DNA of 64,000 nt from assembly GCA_900466605.1 (NCBI GenBank), contig UBMU01000008.1, positions 62,001 through 126,000 of the forward strand. Reading direction: 5' to 3'. The notes below the pieces were generated by a model, which had not been told where the DNA came from, made no database searches, and saw only the letters and a list, made by a program, of their open reading frames with translations. Below are positions 19,754-29,434 of this stretch, one piece after another. The stretch's first letter is position 1, and the number at the start of each line of letters is the position of its first letter. A program made the position numbers and the translations under genes. This stretch comes from Hyphomicrobiales bacterium. Its GTDB lineage: Bacteria; Pseudomonadota; Alphaproteobacteria; Rhizobiales; Rhizobiaceae.

Positions 19754-22081
19754 ATGTTCATCTTTCGCATGAAATCGCTTGCAGCCAAGCTTATCCTCAT
19801 TACCGGCGTTGCCATCGCCCTCGTCCTCCTCGTGTCGAACTTCTTCCTCATCGGCGAGACGCGCAACCGCGTGCAGACGCTCACCATGGACCAGGCCAAT
19901 CTTGAAGCAAAGTCGATCGCCAACGAGGTCGCGTCCTCCGTTGGTGAACTGGCGGGGGCGGCACGCTCCATGGCCGGCACCATCGGCCGCGGCCAGGAAG
20001 GCAAATATCTCGACCGCAAGGCTGTTCTCGATATGCTGAAGGCAAACGTCGAGCGGAACCAGTTCGCCTTCGGCAGCTGGTTTGCCGAAGAGCCGAACGC
20101 ATTCGATGGCCAGTCACCTTCCATGGCCGGCAAGACCGATTTCGGCGCCTCCAAAGATGGCACGTTCAACCCTTACTGGACAAAGAGCAAGGACGGCGGC
20201 TTCACCTTCTCGACCTTCGATTCCGACTATAAGGCTGCCTGGTACGCGCTCGCGGCGCAGAGCAAGAAGGGCGCACTGTCGCCGCCTTACGCGGAATCGA
20301 CGACCGGCGAGAACACTGCCATGACCTCGATTGGCTATCCGGTCATGTCAGGCGGCAAGCTGATCGGTGTCAGCGGCGTCGATATCTCGCTGAAGTCGCT
20401 ACGCGACAAGCTCTCAACCCTTCATCCCTTCGGCTCCGGCCGCGTCACGCTGCTATCGCAGACCGGCAAATGGATCGTCGCGCCGAAGGCCGAGCTATCC
20501 ATGAAGGACTACGACGGCGAAGGTGCGGACGCGGTCAAGGGTGCGCTCTCGACGTTGCAGCCCTCGGTCATCAAGGATCTGGCCTTCGACGGCTACGAGC
20601 CTTTCGATCGCGTCGTCTATCCGTTCGCCCTGCCAGACGTGAACACGACCTGGGTGATCCTCGTCGACGTGCCGCACACCGCCATCAACGCACCCGTTCA
20701 GGACCAGACGTTCATGATGGTTGTCGCGGGCATTCTGGTGCTTGCCGCAGTCATGCTCGCACTCTACTTCGCAGTCCGCGCCTTCGTCCAACGCCCGATC
20801 GGCGGTCTTGTCGCCAGCGTCAAGGCATTGAGCGACGGCAAGTACGAACAGCCGGTTGCAGGCCAGGACCGCGCCGACGAGATCGGCTCCGTAGCGAAAG
20901 CCCTCGAAGGCTTCCGCTTTGCGCTCGCCGACACGCAGCGCCTCGAAGCCGAGGCGAACAACCAGCGCGACGCGGCCGAGGCCGAGCGCGGCCGCTCGGA
21001 AACCGAGCGGCAGCAGTCGATCACGCTGCAGCGTCATATCGTCTCGATCGTCGGCTCCGGCCTGGCGGAACTGTCGCAGGGCAATCTCGGCCACCGCATC
21101 AGCGAGGAGTTCCCCGGCGAGTACGCCAAGCTGAAGCAGGATTTCAATGCGGCGCTCGAAAGCCTCGAGGAAACCATCAACACGATGAACCTCAGCGTCG
21201 TGAACATCGGTTCCGGCACCAGCGAAATCAGCGGCAGCGCCTCCGATCTCGCCAAGCGTACAGAACAGCAAGCGGCGAGCCTGGAAGAGACCGCGGCAGC
21301 CCTCAACGAGCTCACCGCACAGGTCAACTCCAGCGCCGAAAATGCCCGCACCGCGGCTGATAACGTCAACCTAGCCTGCGAGGATGCGGAAAAGTCGGGT
21401 GAGGTCGTTCGCAAGGCCATCTCTTCGATGCAGGGTATCGCGCAGTCGTCGACCGAGGTCTCGCGCATCATCGGCGTCATCGACGAGATCGCGTTCCAGA
21501 CCAACCTGCTGGCGCTGAATGCAGGTGTCGAGGCCGCACGTGCCGGTGAAGCCGGCAAGGGCTTTGCCGTCGTCGCGCAGGAAGTTCGCGAACTGGCACA
21601 ACGGTCCGCCAATGCCGCCAAGGAGATCAAGACGCTCATCAATACCTCGGCCGTGCAGGTCAAGGAAGGCGTCGATCTGGTTGGCCGCGCCGGCGACACG
21701 CTCCACAAGATCTCGGAACAGGTGATGGGCATCAATGGCCTCATCCGCCAGATCTCTGCATCGGCCAGCGAGCAGGCAATCGGCCTGAAGGAGATCAACC
21801 AGGCCATGAACCAGATGGACCAGGTTACCCAACAGAACGCCGCCATGGTCGAGGAGACGACTGCCGCCAGCGTCACGCTCAATGACGAAGCCCAGACGCT
21901 GAAGCAACTCGTCACGCGCTTCCGTGTCTCCGGCATGAGCCACGCTTCTGCCCTGCGCTCGACGGCACAGCAGATGCGAGCACCGACCTATCGCCAGGCC
22001 GCAGCGCCGGCACCCCGCCGCGCGGTCCCTCAGACGCACGGCTCGGCAGCGCTCGCCCAGGACAACTGGGAAGAGTTCTAA
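19754..22081 (+). CDS. Transmembrane methyl-accepting chemotaxis protein with dCache sensor
   Basis: This 775-residue receptor has an N-terminal membrane helix (about 12-33), a periplasmic double-Cache sensor (about 40-325, containing FNPYWTKSKDGGF and ISLKSLRDKL), a second helix (about 328-352), HAMP modules, and a signalling domain with the canonical tip ([22 protein letters not shown]). The last residues are DNWEEF, resembling the NWETF-type pentapeptide that tethers CheR and CheB, so this is a full-length, adaptation-competent receptor. The ATG at 19754 has CGAGGAA upstream. The ligand is unknown; dCache receptors often bind amino acids or organic acids. Confidence 0.93.
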   Translation: MFIFRMKSLAAKLILITGVAIALVLLVSNFFLIGETRNRVQTLTMDQANLEAKSIANEVASSVGELAGAARSMAGTIGRGQEGKYLDRKAVLDMLKANVERNQFAFGSWFAEEPNAFDGQSPSMAGKTDFGASKDGTFNPYWTKSKDGGFTFSTFDSDYKAAWYALAAQSKKGALSPPYAESTTGENTAMTSIGYPVMSGGKLIGVSGVDISLKSLRDKLSTLHPFGSGRVTLLSQTGKWIVAPKAELSMKDYDGEGADAVKGALSTLQPSVIKDLAFDGYEPFDRVVYPFALPDVNTTWVILVDVPHTAINAPVQDQTFMMVVAGILVLAAVMLALYFAVRAFVQRPIGGLVASVKALSDGKYEQPVAGQDRADEIGSVAKALEGFRFALADTQRLEAEANNQRDAAEAERGRSETERQQSITLQRHIVSIVGSGLAELSQGNLGHRISEEFPGEYAKLKQDFNAALESLEETINTMNLSVVNIGSGTSEISGSASDLAKRTEQQAASLEETAAALNELTAQVNSSAENARTAADNVNLACEDAEKSGEVVRKAISSMQGIAQSSTEVSRIIGVIDEIAFQTNLLALNAGVEAARAGEAGKGFAVVAQEVRELAQRSANAAKEIKTLINTSAVQVKEGVDLVGRAGDTLHKISEQVMGINGLIRQISASASEQAIGLKEINQAMNQMDQVTQQNAAMVEETTAASVTLNDEAQTLKQLVTRFRVSGMSHASALRSTAQQMRAPTYRQAAAPAPRRAVPQTHGSAALAQDNWEEF

Positions 22082-22103
22082 GCCGAACTTGACCCCTGAA
22101 ACA

Positions 22104-22137
22104 AAAAAGGCGCCTGAGCAATCAGGCGCCTTTTTCT
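22104..22137. terminator. Bidirectional terminator between chemoreceptor and ptsN
   Basis: A perfect stem AAAAAGGCGCCTGA / TCAGGCGCCTTTTT around GCAA has T runs on both strands. It lies between the convergent chemoreceptor and ptsN genes. Confidence 0.9.
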
Positions 22138-22151
22138 TGAAAGTCGAATTC

Positions 22152-22616
22152 TCAGGCTGCGTTCGATGTCTGCTCCTCGTTGAGGAACGCATAAATCGCA
22201 GAAGCGGAGTCTGTCGCACGCAGCTTGGCGACGAGATCGTGGTCGCGCAGCACACGGGCGATGCGCGAGAGAGCCTTGAGATGATCGGCACCCGCACCTT
22301 CCGGTGCTAGGAGCAGGAACACCAGATCAACGGGCTGATCGTCCAGGGCCTCGAAATCGACGGGCTGATCGAGACGCGCGAAGATGCCGACGATGGAATG
22401 GACGCTTGCCAACTTACCGTGCGGAATAGCGATCCCGTTACCGACGCCGGTCGAGCCAAGGCGTTCGCGCTGCAGGACAACATCGAAAATTTCCCGCTCC
22501 GAAAGCCCTGTGACTTTCGACGCCTTTGCAGCCAATTCCTGGAGGAGCTGTTTCTTGGAATTTACCCTTAGGGCGGGAATGATCGCATTTTGCTGCAGCA
22601 AATCTGCCAAAGCCAT
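22152..22616 (-). CDS. ptsN: PTS IIA-like nitrogen regulatory protein PtsN (EIIA-Ntr)
   Basis: PtsN is the terminal phospho-acceptor of the nitrogen-related PTS (PtsP-PtsO-PtsN), a regulatory chain controlling potassium, nitrogen and carbon responses. The 154-residue protein is a fructose-type IIA domain, with the phosphorylated histidine H66 in GIAIPHGK. The ATG at 22616 has AAGGAA upstream; an in-frame earlier start at 22637 adds seven residues. It is the last gene of the rpoN-hpf-ptsN order, which is conserved from alpha- to gammaproteobacteria. Confidence 0.95.
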   Translation of the reverse strand: MALADLLQQNAIIPALRVNSKKQLLQELAAKASKVTGLSEREIFDVVLQRERLGSTGVGNGIAIPHGKLASVHSIVGIFARLDQPVDFEALDDQPVDLVFLLLAPEGAGADHLKALSRIARVLRDHDLVAKLRATDSASAIYAFLNEEQTSNAA

Positions 22617-22679
22617 TTTATTTTCCTTCTGCGCCAAGAGAGGAGAGCGGCAGCCTAACTGCCGCCCTTCGCCTTGATC

Positions 22680-23255
22680 TCAGCTTTTGATGCTGGCTGC
22701 ATCGATCCAGCCAATGTTACCGTCGTGACGACGATAAACGATGTTCAGTTGTTCCTTGCCTGGGCTGCGAAACAGCAGCAGCGGCTCATCCGTCATGTCG
22801 AGCGCCATCACGGCGGTCGCGACAGACATTGTTTTCAGTTGCTTGGTGCTTTCGGCGACGATCGCCGGCGCGAAGTCATCCGGGATCTCGTCTTCGTGGT
22901 CCGACATGCCATCCATGACGGTGTAGGCAACTTCTGCAGAACCATTCTGGTGATTTCCGGCGTAGTGATCCTTCAGCTTGCGCTTGTATCGACGAAGACG
23001 CTTCTCGATCCGTTCGGAAGCGGCATCGAAGGCCAACTGCGGATCCATCGCCTCTCCGGCGGCATGCAATACAACTCCGCTATCGAGATGAAGCTTGCAG
23101 TCGGCGGAAAACCGGGCGTTGGCCTTATGCACTATCACCTGACCAGAATACCCTCCGTCGAAGTATTTCGTGACGGCGACACCGATTTGGTCCTCGATCC
23201 GCTGACGGAACGATTCACCAATTTCCATATGTTTACCGGATACACGCACACTCAT
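22680..23255 (-). CDS. hpf: Ribosome hibernation promoting factor, long form
   Basis: HPF binds the decoding centre and promotes inactive 100S ribosome dimers in stationary phase or stress. The 191-residue length and two-part structure mark the long form: an N-terminal S30AE domain (about 1-105, SVRVSGKHMEIGESFRQ onward), an acidic linker and a C-terminal dimerisation domain (about 130-187, ending IGWIDAA). The ATG at 23255 is preferred; a longer in-frame start at 23318 adds non-family residues. It sits between rpoN and ptsN. A 253-base gap before it may hold its own promoter. Confidence 0.93.
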   Translation of the reverse strand: MSVRVSGKHMEIGESFRQRIEDQIGVAVTKYFDGGYSGQVIVHKANARFSADCKLHLDSGVVLHAAGEAMDPQLAFDAASERIEKRLRRYKRKLKDHYAGNHQNGSAEVAYTVMDGMSDHEDEIPDDFAPAIVAESTKQLKTMSVATAVMALDMTDEPLLLFRSPGKEQLNIVYRRHDGNIGWIDAASIKS

Positions 23256-23508
23256 GGAGTTTCCCTTCTTACAGTGGTTTGCGAGTACCAGTTTACGCCA
23301 AGGCTCACCCTCATCCAAGCACTTCGCGCGATCCCAAGCAAGATCGGCCGAAGTTCCCGGCTTCAGGCGCCCTGAGGATGATGGGGATAACTTCCAACGC
23401 TGTCCACAGCGCCAATTGCGGCGCGCTTCTAGCCAGAAGTTACCAAAATGTCAACAGACACATTCATTAGGAATCTAAAATACACGTATTCGTCGGTTCA
23501 GGCGACGA

Positions 23509-25068
23509 TCAAAAGCCTGCGACCTTAGCCAAAGCTCGCTTCTCCCGCCTGCGTTGGACGGACGAAGCGATATTCATCGCCTCACGGTATTTGGCAACGG
23601 TGCGGCGGGCCAGGTCGACCCCACCCGCCTTCAAAATACCCACTATATCGTCGTCGGAGAGCACAGCATCGGGGCTTTCCTGCGTGATGAGCGCGCGGAT
23701 CTTGTGGCGCACCGCCTCGGCCGAGTGGCTATCTCCGCCCTCAACCGCACTGATTGAGACACTGAAGAAATACTTGAGTTCGAAAAGCCCTCGCGGCGTC
23801 AGCACGTACTTATTGGACGTGACGCGGCTGACGGTGGACTCATGCATTTTAATGGCATCGGCGACCGTCTTCAGGTTGAGCGGACGTAGATAATCAACAC
23901 CGTGGATCAAGAAGGCATCCTGTTGCCGGACGATCTCACTTGCCACCTTCATGATCGTCTTGGCGCGCTGATCGAGGCTTCGGGTCAGCCAGTTGGCGGT
24001 CTGCAGACACTCCGACAGGAAGGCGTGATCGTCACCGCTCTTCGTGACCTTGGAGAAATAGGCCTGATTGACCAGAACGCGCGGCAGCGTGTCAGGATTG
24101 AGCTCAACCAGCCAGCTACCGTCCGAACCCGCCCGGACCACCACATCGGGCATGATCGCTTCCGATACTCCTGCCTCGAATCCGGCACCGGGCTTCGGAT
24201 TGAGCTGTCGAATCTCGCCCAGCATATCCAGCAGATCTTCCTCATCAACTCCACAGAGCCGCTTCAGCGTCGCGAAGTCGCGCCGCGCCAGAAGTTCGAG
24301 ATTGCCAACCAGCGCCTGCATTGCGGGGTCGTAGCGATCCTTCTGGCGAAGCTGGATGGCCAGGCACTCCGCCAGATTGCGGGCGAAGACACCAGGCGGA
24401 TCGAGCGTCTGCAACGCGGCGATCACCCGCTCGAGATCGTCGAGGCTCGTGCCCAGCCTATCAGCGGTCTCCATTGCATCGCCTTGAAAATAACCTGCCT
24501 CATCCAAGTGATCGACGAGATGATGTGCAATCATGCGATCCGTCATCTCGGGCAGCACGAAGGGCAATTGCTGGGCAAGGTGGTCGCGCAGCGATATCTG
24601 GCCGGCAACGAAATCATCGAGATCGTAGCTGTCGGCGCCTTCGCCGCCGCCAGGCATAGACTTCCACTGGCTGATCAGTTCGGGAGCGTCGGCACGCTGC
24701 GGAACGCCGTCATCGGGAAAGACGTTCGCGTAGTTGGCGTCGAGTTCGTCGGTGAGGCGGCTTGCACCAGCGCTGCTGCCACTCTCGTACCAGTCCCCCG
24801 ACAACACCTCGGTTCGGCTGTCATAGCCGTCATCGGAGGGTTCCTCCGCCTGATGAGCGTAGGCATCTTCCTCCGCGCCACTGCGCTCGGCACCTACTTC
24901 GGCGTCATTTGATGGAAACTCGAGCAGCGGATTTTTTTCGACTTCCTGGGCAATGAATTGCGTCAGTTCGAAGTGCGTCATCTGCAGCAACTGAATGGAT
25001 TGCATCAGCTGCGGTGTCATCACCAGCGACTGGTTCTGGCGCAGGAAAAGATTGGCCGACAGTGCCAT
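23509..25068 (-). CDS. rpoN: RNA polymerase sigma-54 factor
   Basis: RpoN directs polymerase to -24/-12 promoters that need AAA+ activators, covering nitrogen metabolism and, in rhizobia, fixation and dicarboxylate transport. The 519-residue protein has region I (about 1-50, LRQNQSLVMTPQLMQSIQLLQ), an acidic region II (about 50-150), the core-binding domain, a helix-turn-helix (around MHESTVSRVTSNKYV), and the RpoN box ARRTVAKYRE near residue 487. I chose the ATG at 25068 because MALSANLFLRQ is the usual rhizobial start; an in-frame ATG at 25092 lies closer to a GGAGGAG. It is flanked by lptB upstream and hpf downstream. Confidence 0.96.
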   Translation of the reverse strand: MALSANLFLRQNQSLVMTPQLMQSIQLLQMTHFELTQFIAQEVEKNPLLEFPSNDAEVGAERSGAEEDAYAHQAEEPSDDGYDSRTEVLSGDWYESGSSAGASRLTDELDANYANVFPDDGVPQRADAPELISQWKSMPGGGEGADSYDLDDFVAGQISLRDHLAQQLPFVLPEMTDRMIAHHLVDHLDEAGYFQGDAMETADRLGTSLDDLERVIAALQTLDPPGVFARNLAECLAIQLRQKDRYDPAMQALVGNLELLARRDFATLKRLCGVDEEDLLDMLGEIRQLNPKPGAGFEAGVSEAIMPDVVVRAGSDGSWLVELNPDTLPRVLVNQAYFSKVTKSGDDHAFLSECLQTANWLTRSLDQRAKTIMKVASEIVRQQDAFLIHGVDYLRPLNLKTVADAIKMHESTVSRVTSNKYVLTPRGLFELKYFFSVSISAVEGGDSHSAEAVRHKIRALITQESPDAVLSDDDIVGILKAGGVDLARRTVAKYREAMNIASSVQRRREKRALAKVAGF

Positions 25069-25226
25069 AGCGGACGCGAAACTCCCGTTCATCTCCTCCG
25101 GGAAACCGCGTCCTGCCACTCGCTCGGGCCACGGAAATCCAAGTTGGCCCAAAAATTGCTTTTTTATTCTATTTGGTCAAGCGGAACCGTCACAGAAGGT
25201 GAATTTCCGCGGCGCCGGGGCGCGCG

Positions 25227-26036
25227 TCAGAGGCTGAAATTGTCGCCGAGGTACAGGCGCCGCACTTCCGGGTTGTTGACGATGTCGTTGGCGCGACCAT
25301 GGGTCAGGACTTCGCCGGCATGGATGATATAGGCGCGGTCGATCAGCCCCAGCGTCTCGCGTACATTGTGGTCGGTGATCAGCACGCCGATACCGCGTGC
25401 GGTCAGGTGATGCACGAGGTGCTGGATGTCGGCAACGGAGATCGGATCGACGCCGGCGAACGGCTCGTCGAGAAGCATGAAGGTTGGATCGGTCGCCAGT
25501 GCACGGGCAATTTCAAGGCGGCGTCGCTCGCCACCGGACAGCGACACCGCCGCGCTCTTGCGCAGCTTGCGAATGTGAAACTCATCGAGCAGTTCGTCGA
25601 GTTTCTTCTCTCGTGCAGTCCTGTCGTTGATATGCACTTCCAGAACCGCGCGGATGTTTTCCTCGACAGTCAGGCCGCGGAAGATCGACGCTTCCTGTGG
25701 CAGATAGCCGACGCCCAGGCGCGAACGGCGATACATCGGCATTGTCGTCACGTCGTTGCCGTCGATCTCGATCGTGCCTTCGTCAACGGGCACGAGCCCG
25801 GTGATCATATAGAAGCAGGTGGTCTTGCCGGCTCCGTTCGGTCCAAGCAAGCCAACAGCTTCGCCGCGCCGAACAACCAGCGACACGCCGTTGACGACGC
25901 GCCGGGTGCTGTAGGTCTTGGTCAGACCGCGCGCAATCAGCGTGCCCTGGTAACGGCTCTTGTCACCGGCGGTGGTCTCCGCAGCCACTTGTGGCCCGGA
26001 CCTGCCGAGCATGGTCGATAGCGAGAATAACTTCAC
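25227..26036 (-). CDS. lptB: LPS export ABC transporter ATP-binding protein LptB
   Basis: LptB powers extraction of lipopolysaccharide from the inner membrane with LptF and LptG. It shows Walker A GPNGAGKT (about 65-72), the Q-loop ([18 protein letters not shown]), the signature [16 protein letters not shown], Walker [14 protein letters not shown] and the switch histidine in ITDHNVRE. The 269 residues include about 30 extra N-terminal residues before the ATPase core, as in related rhizobia; a shorter start cannot be excluded. The order lptC-lptA-lptB-rpoN places it between periplasmic Lpt partners and sigma-54. Confidence 0.95.
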   Translation of the reverse strand: MKLFSLSTMLGRSGPQVAAETTAGDKSRYQGTLIARGLTKTYSTRRVVNGVSLVVRRGEAVGLLGPNGAGKTTCFYMITGLVPVDEGTIEIDGNDVTTMPMYRRSRLGVGYLPQEASIFRGLTVEENIRAVLEVHINDRTAREKKLDELLDEFHIRKLRKSAAVSLSGGERRRLEIARALATDPTFMLLDEPFAGVDPISVADIQHLVHHLTARGIGVLITDHNVRETLGLIDRAYIIHAGEVLTHGRANDIVNNPEVRRLYLGDNFSL

Positions 26037-26051
26037 GTGGTAAGGCCGGGC

Positions 26052-26660
26052 TCAGTTCTGTTTCTGCGATTTCGGATCGAGCTGAATCTGGACGCGCCCC
26101 CCACAGCTATCCAGCTGTGCCTGTCCAGTTTCCATGTGCACCGTAAGTTGGCAGCCCGTAAAGACGTTCGGTCCATCGGTAAGGATAACCTTCTCGCCCT
26201 TGAGGATGAAAAGCTGCTTGGCCATATCGAACGAACCGTTATCGGCCGTGGCTGTCTGCGTTCCCGAGGTCAGGTACACCTTATCCGTCACGACAATGTG
26301 GTCGATATCGGCATTGCCTGACGAAATCGATGCCGAAGCGTCCTTGGCACCAGCCGCCGGTGTCGCATTCGCGTCGCCGCCCTTCGGCTTGTAATAGACC
26401 GTCATATGTCCGGCCTGCAGCGTCGTCTTGCCCTGCACCACCTTCACATTGCCCGTGAAATCAGCCGTGTGTTCCTGATCGTGGATCTCGAGCTTGTCGC
26501 TCTCGATCTGGATCGGCTCGTCGCTGTTCAGCTTCAGGCCGTCCATCTGACTGGTCGTTGCCTGCGCCAAGGCGCCTGTGGCCAACAGCAGCAGCGCCAC
26601 TGCGCCACTGAGAAATACTGCGCCCGCCTTGCGGGTAGAAATGCGACAATCGTTTGTCAT
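26052..26660 (-). CDS. lptA: LPS transport periplasmic protein LptA (OstA-like)
   Basis: LptA forms the periplasmic bridge carrying LPS to the outer membrane. The 202-residue protein has an N-terminal signal sequence (hydrophobic core AVFLSGAVALLLLATG, ending LAQA) and the OstA/LptA beta-jellyroll (EPIQIESDKLEIHDQEHTA, then GNVKVVQGKTTLQAGHMTVYY). I chose the ATG at 26660, which lies 13 bases after the lptC stop; a longer in-frame start at 26711 would overlap lptC. It is the middle gene of the lptC-lptA-lptB group. Confidence 0.9.
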   Translation of the reverse strand: MTNDCRISTRKAGAVFLSGAVALLLLATGALAQATTSQMDGLKLNSDEPIQIESDKLEIHDQEHTADFTGNVKVVQGKTTLQAGHMTVYYKPKGGDANATPAAGAKDASASISSGNADIDHIVVTDKVYLTSGTQTATADNGSFDMAKQLFILKGEKVILTDGPNVFTGCQLTVHMETGQAQLDSCGGRVQIQLDPKSQKQN

Positions 26661-26673
26661 GGTGACCCGGCTG

Positions 26674-27339
26674 TTAAGTGCCCTGTTTGTGAATAGCGGA
26701 GGGATCGACATTCATGCGTACATTCCCCTCGAATGTGATCGTCTGTCCCTTATCCGTCATCTTGATCGAGCGCGCAACAATAGACGCGCCATCTTTCTGA
26801 ATACTTACGGGATCCTCGCTCGTGAGCTTCCCACCCTTAATGTCAACCTTGGCGCTCAGAAAGTTGGCCTTCAGCCCGTTGCTCAAAAGGATGACAAAGG
26901 GTGATTTGACATCGAGATTGTCGGTCGAACGGTCGTAATCCGCGGCCGTCGCTTCGACGCGGGCGATGAGATCATCCTTCATCGGCACCGCGGCCTTGAT
27001 GTTCTCCAGCGTCATCAGGTTGGGATTCTTGATATCCTGAAGCGCCCGTTCGGCCAGCATCGAATAGTTGATTCCATTCGAATTGCGGCCGGATATGGCA
27101 GGCTTCTCCATCACCACCTTGCCGTTTTCGATCTTCGCGCCCTCGATCTTGATATTTTCCGGCAGATAGGTGCGAACCACGGAAACGCCAATAAAGGCCA
27201 GCGAAACCACAACGGCCGCGATAGGAAGTATGATCTTCAGGCGGCGAACGCGCGCGGAATGGAAGCGCGCAGCGCCATAGGCGCTTCGCTCCGGCTTCAC
27301 ATAGTCAGCCCTTCCGGTGGTGTTCAAAGTATCGAGCAT
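26674..27339 (-). CDS. lptC: LPS export protein LptC
   Basis: LptC is a bitopic inner-membrane protein that passes LPS from LptBFG to LptA. The 221-residue protein has a short basic cytoplasmic tail, one membrane helix (about 35-57) and a periplasmic LptC/OstA-like domain (about 60-215) containing the repeated beta pattern IKIEGAKIENGKVVMEKP. It is longer than the E. coli protein because of its cytoplasmic tail. It begins the minus-strand Lpt group and is divergent from sppA across about 212 bases, where a promoter is expected. Confidence 0.9.
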   Translation of the reverse strand: MLDTLNTTGRADYVKPERSAYGAARFHSARVRRLKIILPIAAVVVSLAFIGVSVVRTYLPENIKIEGAKIENGKVVMEKPAISGRNSNGINYSMLAERALQDIKNPNLMTLENIKAAVPMKDDLIARVEATAADYDRSTDNLDVKSPFVILLSNGLKANFLSAKVDIKGGKLTSEDPVSIQKDGASIVARSIKMTDKGQTITFEGNVRMNVDPSAIHKQGT

Positions 27340-27551
27340 AAGACAGGTCCGTGTCGGTGATCAGGCGGCGTATATAGGCATTGTCGCGCTCGATCACAGT
27401 TCGTTTCGCATTATTACACTGACTTGCCAATATGGATTTTTTTCTGCAACAAGCAAGAAAGCCGCCGACGCGTGGTAAATCAACGTGTCCGAACGGCCCA
27501 CAAGCCCTAGATTTAGGGGATCGTGCGCGCTCGCCACTGCTGGAGGAATGA

Positions 27552-28502
27552 ATGGACAGTTCGATGATCGCCGATCGCCGCAGGCTTCGCCGCAAGGTCG
27601 GTTTCTGGCGCGTCGTCGCGGTGCTGCTGCTCGTGGCATTAGGTTTTGCTGCCTACCGGGTATTTATCGGCGATATTGCAACCAGCCGGCCACACGTCGC
27701 CCATGTGACCATTTCTGGGCTGATCACCGATGATGACGAACTCCTGGAGCGGCTTAAAAAGATCGAAAAGAACGACGCAGTGAAGGCCGTTGTTGTCTCA
27801 ATTTCCTCACCCGGCGGTACGACCTATGGCGGCGAGCGGGTGTTCAAGGCGATCCGCGCCATAGCCGACAAGAAGCCGGTCGTCTCCGACGTGCGCACGC
27901 TGGCTGCTTCCGCCGGCTATATGATCGCGACCGCAGGCGACATGATTATCGCCGGGGACAGCTCGATCACCGGCTCGATCGGGGTGATCTTCCAATATCC
28001 GCAGGTCAAGCCGCTGCTCGACAAGATCGGAGTATCGCTGGAGGAAATCAAATCCTCGCCGTTGAAAGCGGAGCCCTCGCCATTCCATCCGGCGAGCGAC
28101 GAGGCCAAGGCCATGATCAACAACATGATCGTTGACAGCTATGGCTGGTTCGTTGATCTCGTTGCCGAGCGCCGCAAGCTACCGCGCGAAGAGGTGCAAA
28201 AACTCGCGGACGGCACGATTTTTACCGGACGGCAGGCACTCAAAGTCAAGCTGATCGACCAGATCGGCGGAGACGACGAAATCAGGGCCTACCTCGAGAC
28301 GCGCAAGGTCAGCAGGAGCTTGCCTGAGGTCGATTGGGACAAGAAGAGCAACACATCTTTCCTGCTTGCAGATAGTGCCTCGCAGATCCTGACGCTGCTT
28401 GGCTATGACGATCTTGCCAAGGCTCGCGATCTCGGCGGAATCCTGCCTCAAAAGTTGCTCCTTGACGGGCTCCTTTCAGTTTGGCAGGTTGGCCATGACT
28501 GA
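27552..28502 (+). CDS. sppA: Signal peptide peptidase SppA, short (36 kDa) type
   Basis: SppA degrades cleaved signal peptides in the inner membrane. The 316-residue single-domain form has one membrane helix (about 17-37) and a periplasmic ClpP-like S49 protease domain. The serine-lysine dyad appears intact: S120 in LAASAGYM and K172 in SSPLKAEPSP. The oxyanion motif SSPGGT is near residues 85-90. The gene lies 29 bases before ihfB, as in other rhizobia. Confidence 0.94.
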   Translation: MDSSMIADRRRLRRKVGFWRVVAVLLLVALGFAAYRVFIGDIATSRPHVAHVTISGLITDDDELLERLKKIEKNDAVKAVVVSISSPGGTTYGGERVFKAIRAIADKKPVVSDVRTLAASAGYMIATAGDMIIAGDSSITGSIGVIFQYPQVKPLLDKIGVSLEEIKSSPLKAEPSPFHPASDEAKAMINNMIVDSYGWFVDLVAERRKLPREEVQKLADGTIFTGRQALKVKLIDQIGGDDEIRAYLETRKVSRSLPEVDWDKKSNTSFLLADSASQILTLLGYDDLAKARDLGGILPQKLLLDGLLSVWQVGHD

Positions 28503-28531
28503 TAAGAAATCAATAATTTAAGGGGGCGAAA

Positions 28532-28831
28532 GTGATCAAGTCCGAACTGGTGCAGATAGTTGCAGCCCGCAACCCGCATCTTTACCATCGCGACGTCGAG
28601 AATATCGTCAACGCGGTGCTCGACGAGATCACCGACGCGCTCGCGGCGGGCAACCGCGTCGAGCTGCGCGGATTCGGTGCGTTCTCCGTAAAGAACCGCC
28701 CATCCCGCTCCGGTCGCAATCCACGCACCGGCGATACCGTTTTCGTCGAGGAGAAGTGGGTACCCTTCTTCAAGACCGGCAAGGAACTGCGCGAGCGCCT
28801 CAACCCAGGACAGGCCGACGAGGAGGATTGA
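28532..28831 (+). CDS. ihfB: Integration host factor subunit beta
   Basis: IhfB pairs with IhfA to bend DNA at specific sites; it assists sigma-54 promoters, recombination and replication. The 99-residue protein is a typical DNABII member: a helical dimerisation half and beta arms containing the DNA-intercalating proline segment [33 protein letters not shown]. The start is a GTG at 28532 with GGGGGC upstream. It lies directly after sppA, and a palindrome overlaps its stop. Confidence 0.95.
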   Translation: MIKSELVQIVAARNPHLYHRDVENIVNAVLDEITDALAAGNRVELRGFGAFSVKNRPSRSGRNPRTGDTVFVEEKWVPFFKTGKELRERLNPGQADEED

Positions 28832-28839
28832 TCCTCCTC
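28820..28839 (+). terminator. Palindrome at the ihfB stop, possible terminator
   Basis: GAGGAGGAT followed by TG and ATCCTCCTC makes a near-perfect hairpin that includes the ihfB stop codon. No T run follows, so a terminator or mRNA-stabilising role is uncertain. Confidence 0.4.
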
Positions 28840-28956
28840 CCGATGGCAGACCGAGGCACCGCTGGCACTTGAACTTGGCTCCCGGCCCACTATCCTGCTG
28901 ACCAGATCAAAGTGCCGCGCCAAAGACGGGCGTGCGTTGAAATACGGAGGCCGAGT

Positions 28957-29289
28957 ATGGCGAAGAAGATCACCAACCTACTGATTTTTCTGCCGCTTGG
29001 AATCATTTTGATCATCTTCTGCGTCGCCAACAGGCAGGTCGTGACGCTTGCCTTCAACCCATTTCGACCAGAAGATCAGGTCCTCTCGCTGTCGGCGCCG
29101 TTCTTCGTATTCATCTTCGTTCCTTTGATCATCGGAATGGTGGTCGGCTCGGCGGCCACCTGGTTCAATCAGGGCAAACACCGCAAGCGCGCTCGCACAG
29201 AGGCCAAGGAAGCCGTTCGCTGGCACGCAGAAGCGGATCGCCATAAGAACCGCGCTGAGGACATCGCCGGCCAGCTGCCGTCCCGGTAG
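28957..29289 (+). CDS. lapA: LapA-domain inner-membrane protein
   Basis: A 110-residue protein with two membrane helices (about 7-24 and 44-66) followed by a charged cytoplasmic helix (about 72-110). The pattern FCVANRQVVTLAFNPF is the DUF1049/LapA signature. In enterobacteria LapA/LapB take part in controlling LPS synthesis; here no lapB neighbour is visible, so the role is inferred from the domain only. I chose the ATG at 28957, which has a GGAGG sequence upstream; an earlier in-frame start at 28912 adds non-family residues. Confidence 0.85.
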   Translation: MAKKITNLLIFLPLGIILIIFCVANRQVVTLAFNPFRPEDQVLSLSAPFFVFIFVPLIIGMVVGSAATWFNQGKHRKRARTEAKEAVRWHAEADRHKNRAEDIAGQLPSR

Positions 29290-29434
29290 TCCGGCCGCAC
29301 GTCGATAAATTGACGTGGCAAGACTTGCAGCGAAACACCTGTCTTCATAGCTATAGAAGAAAATAGCCACCGCGCCTCTGCTAGAATCAGCAGTTTCACA
29401 GCCTCAGCGCGTCCGTCTTTATGAGGATGAAGCC

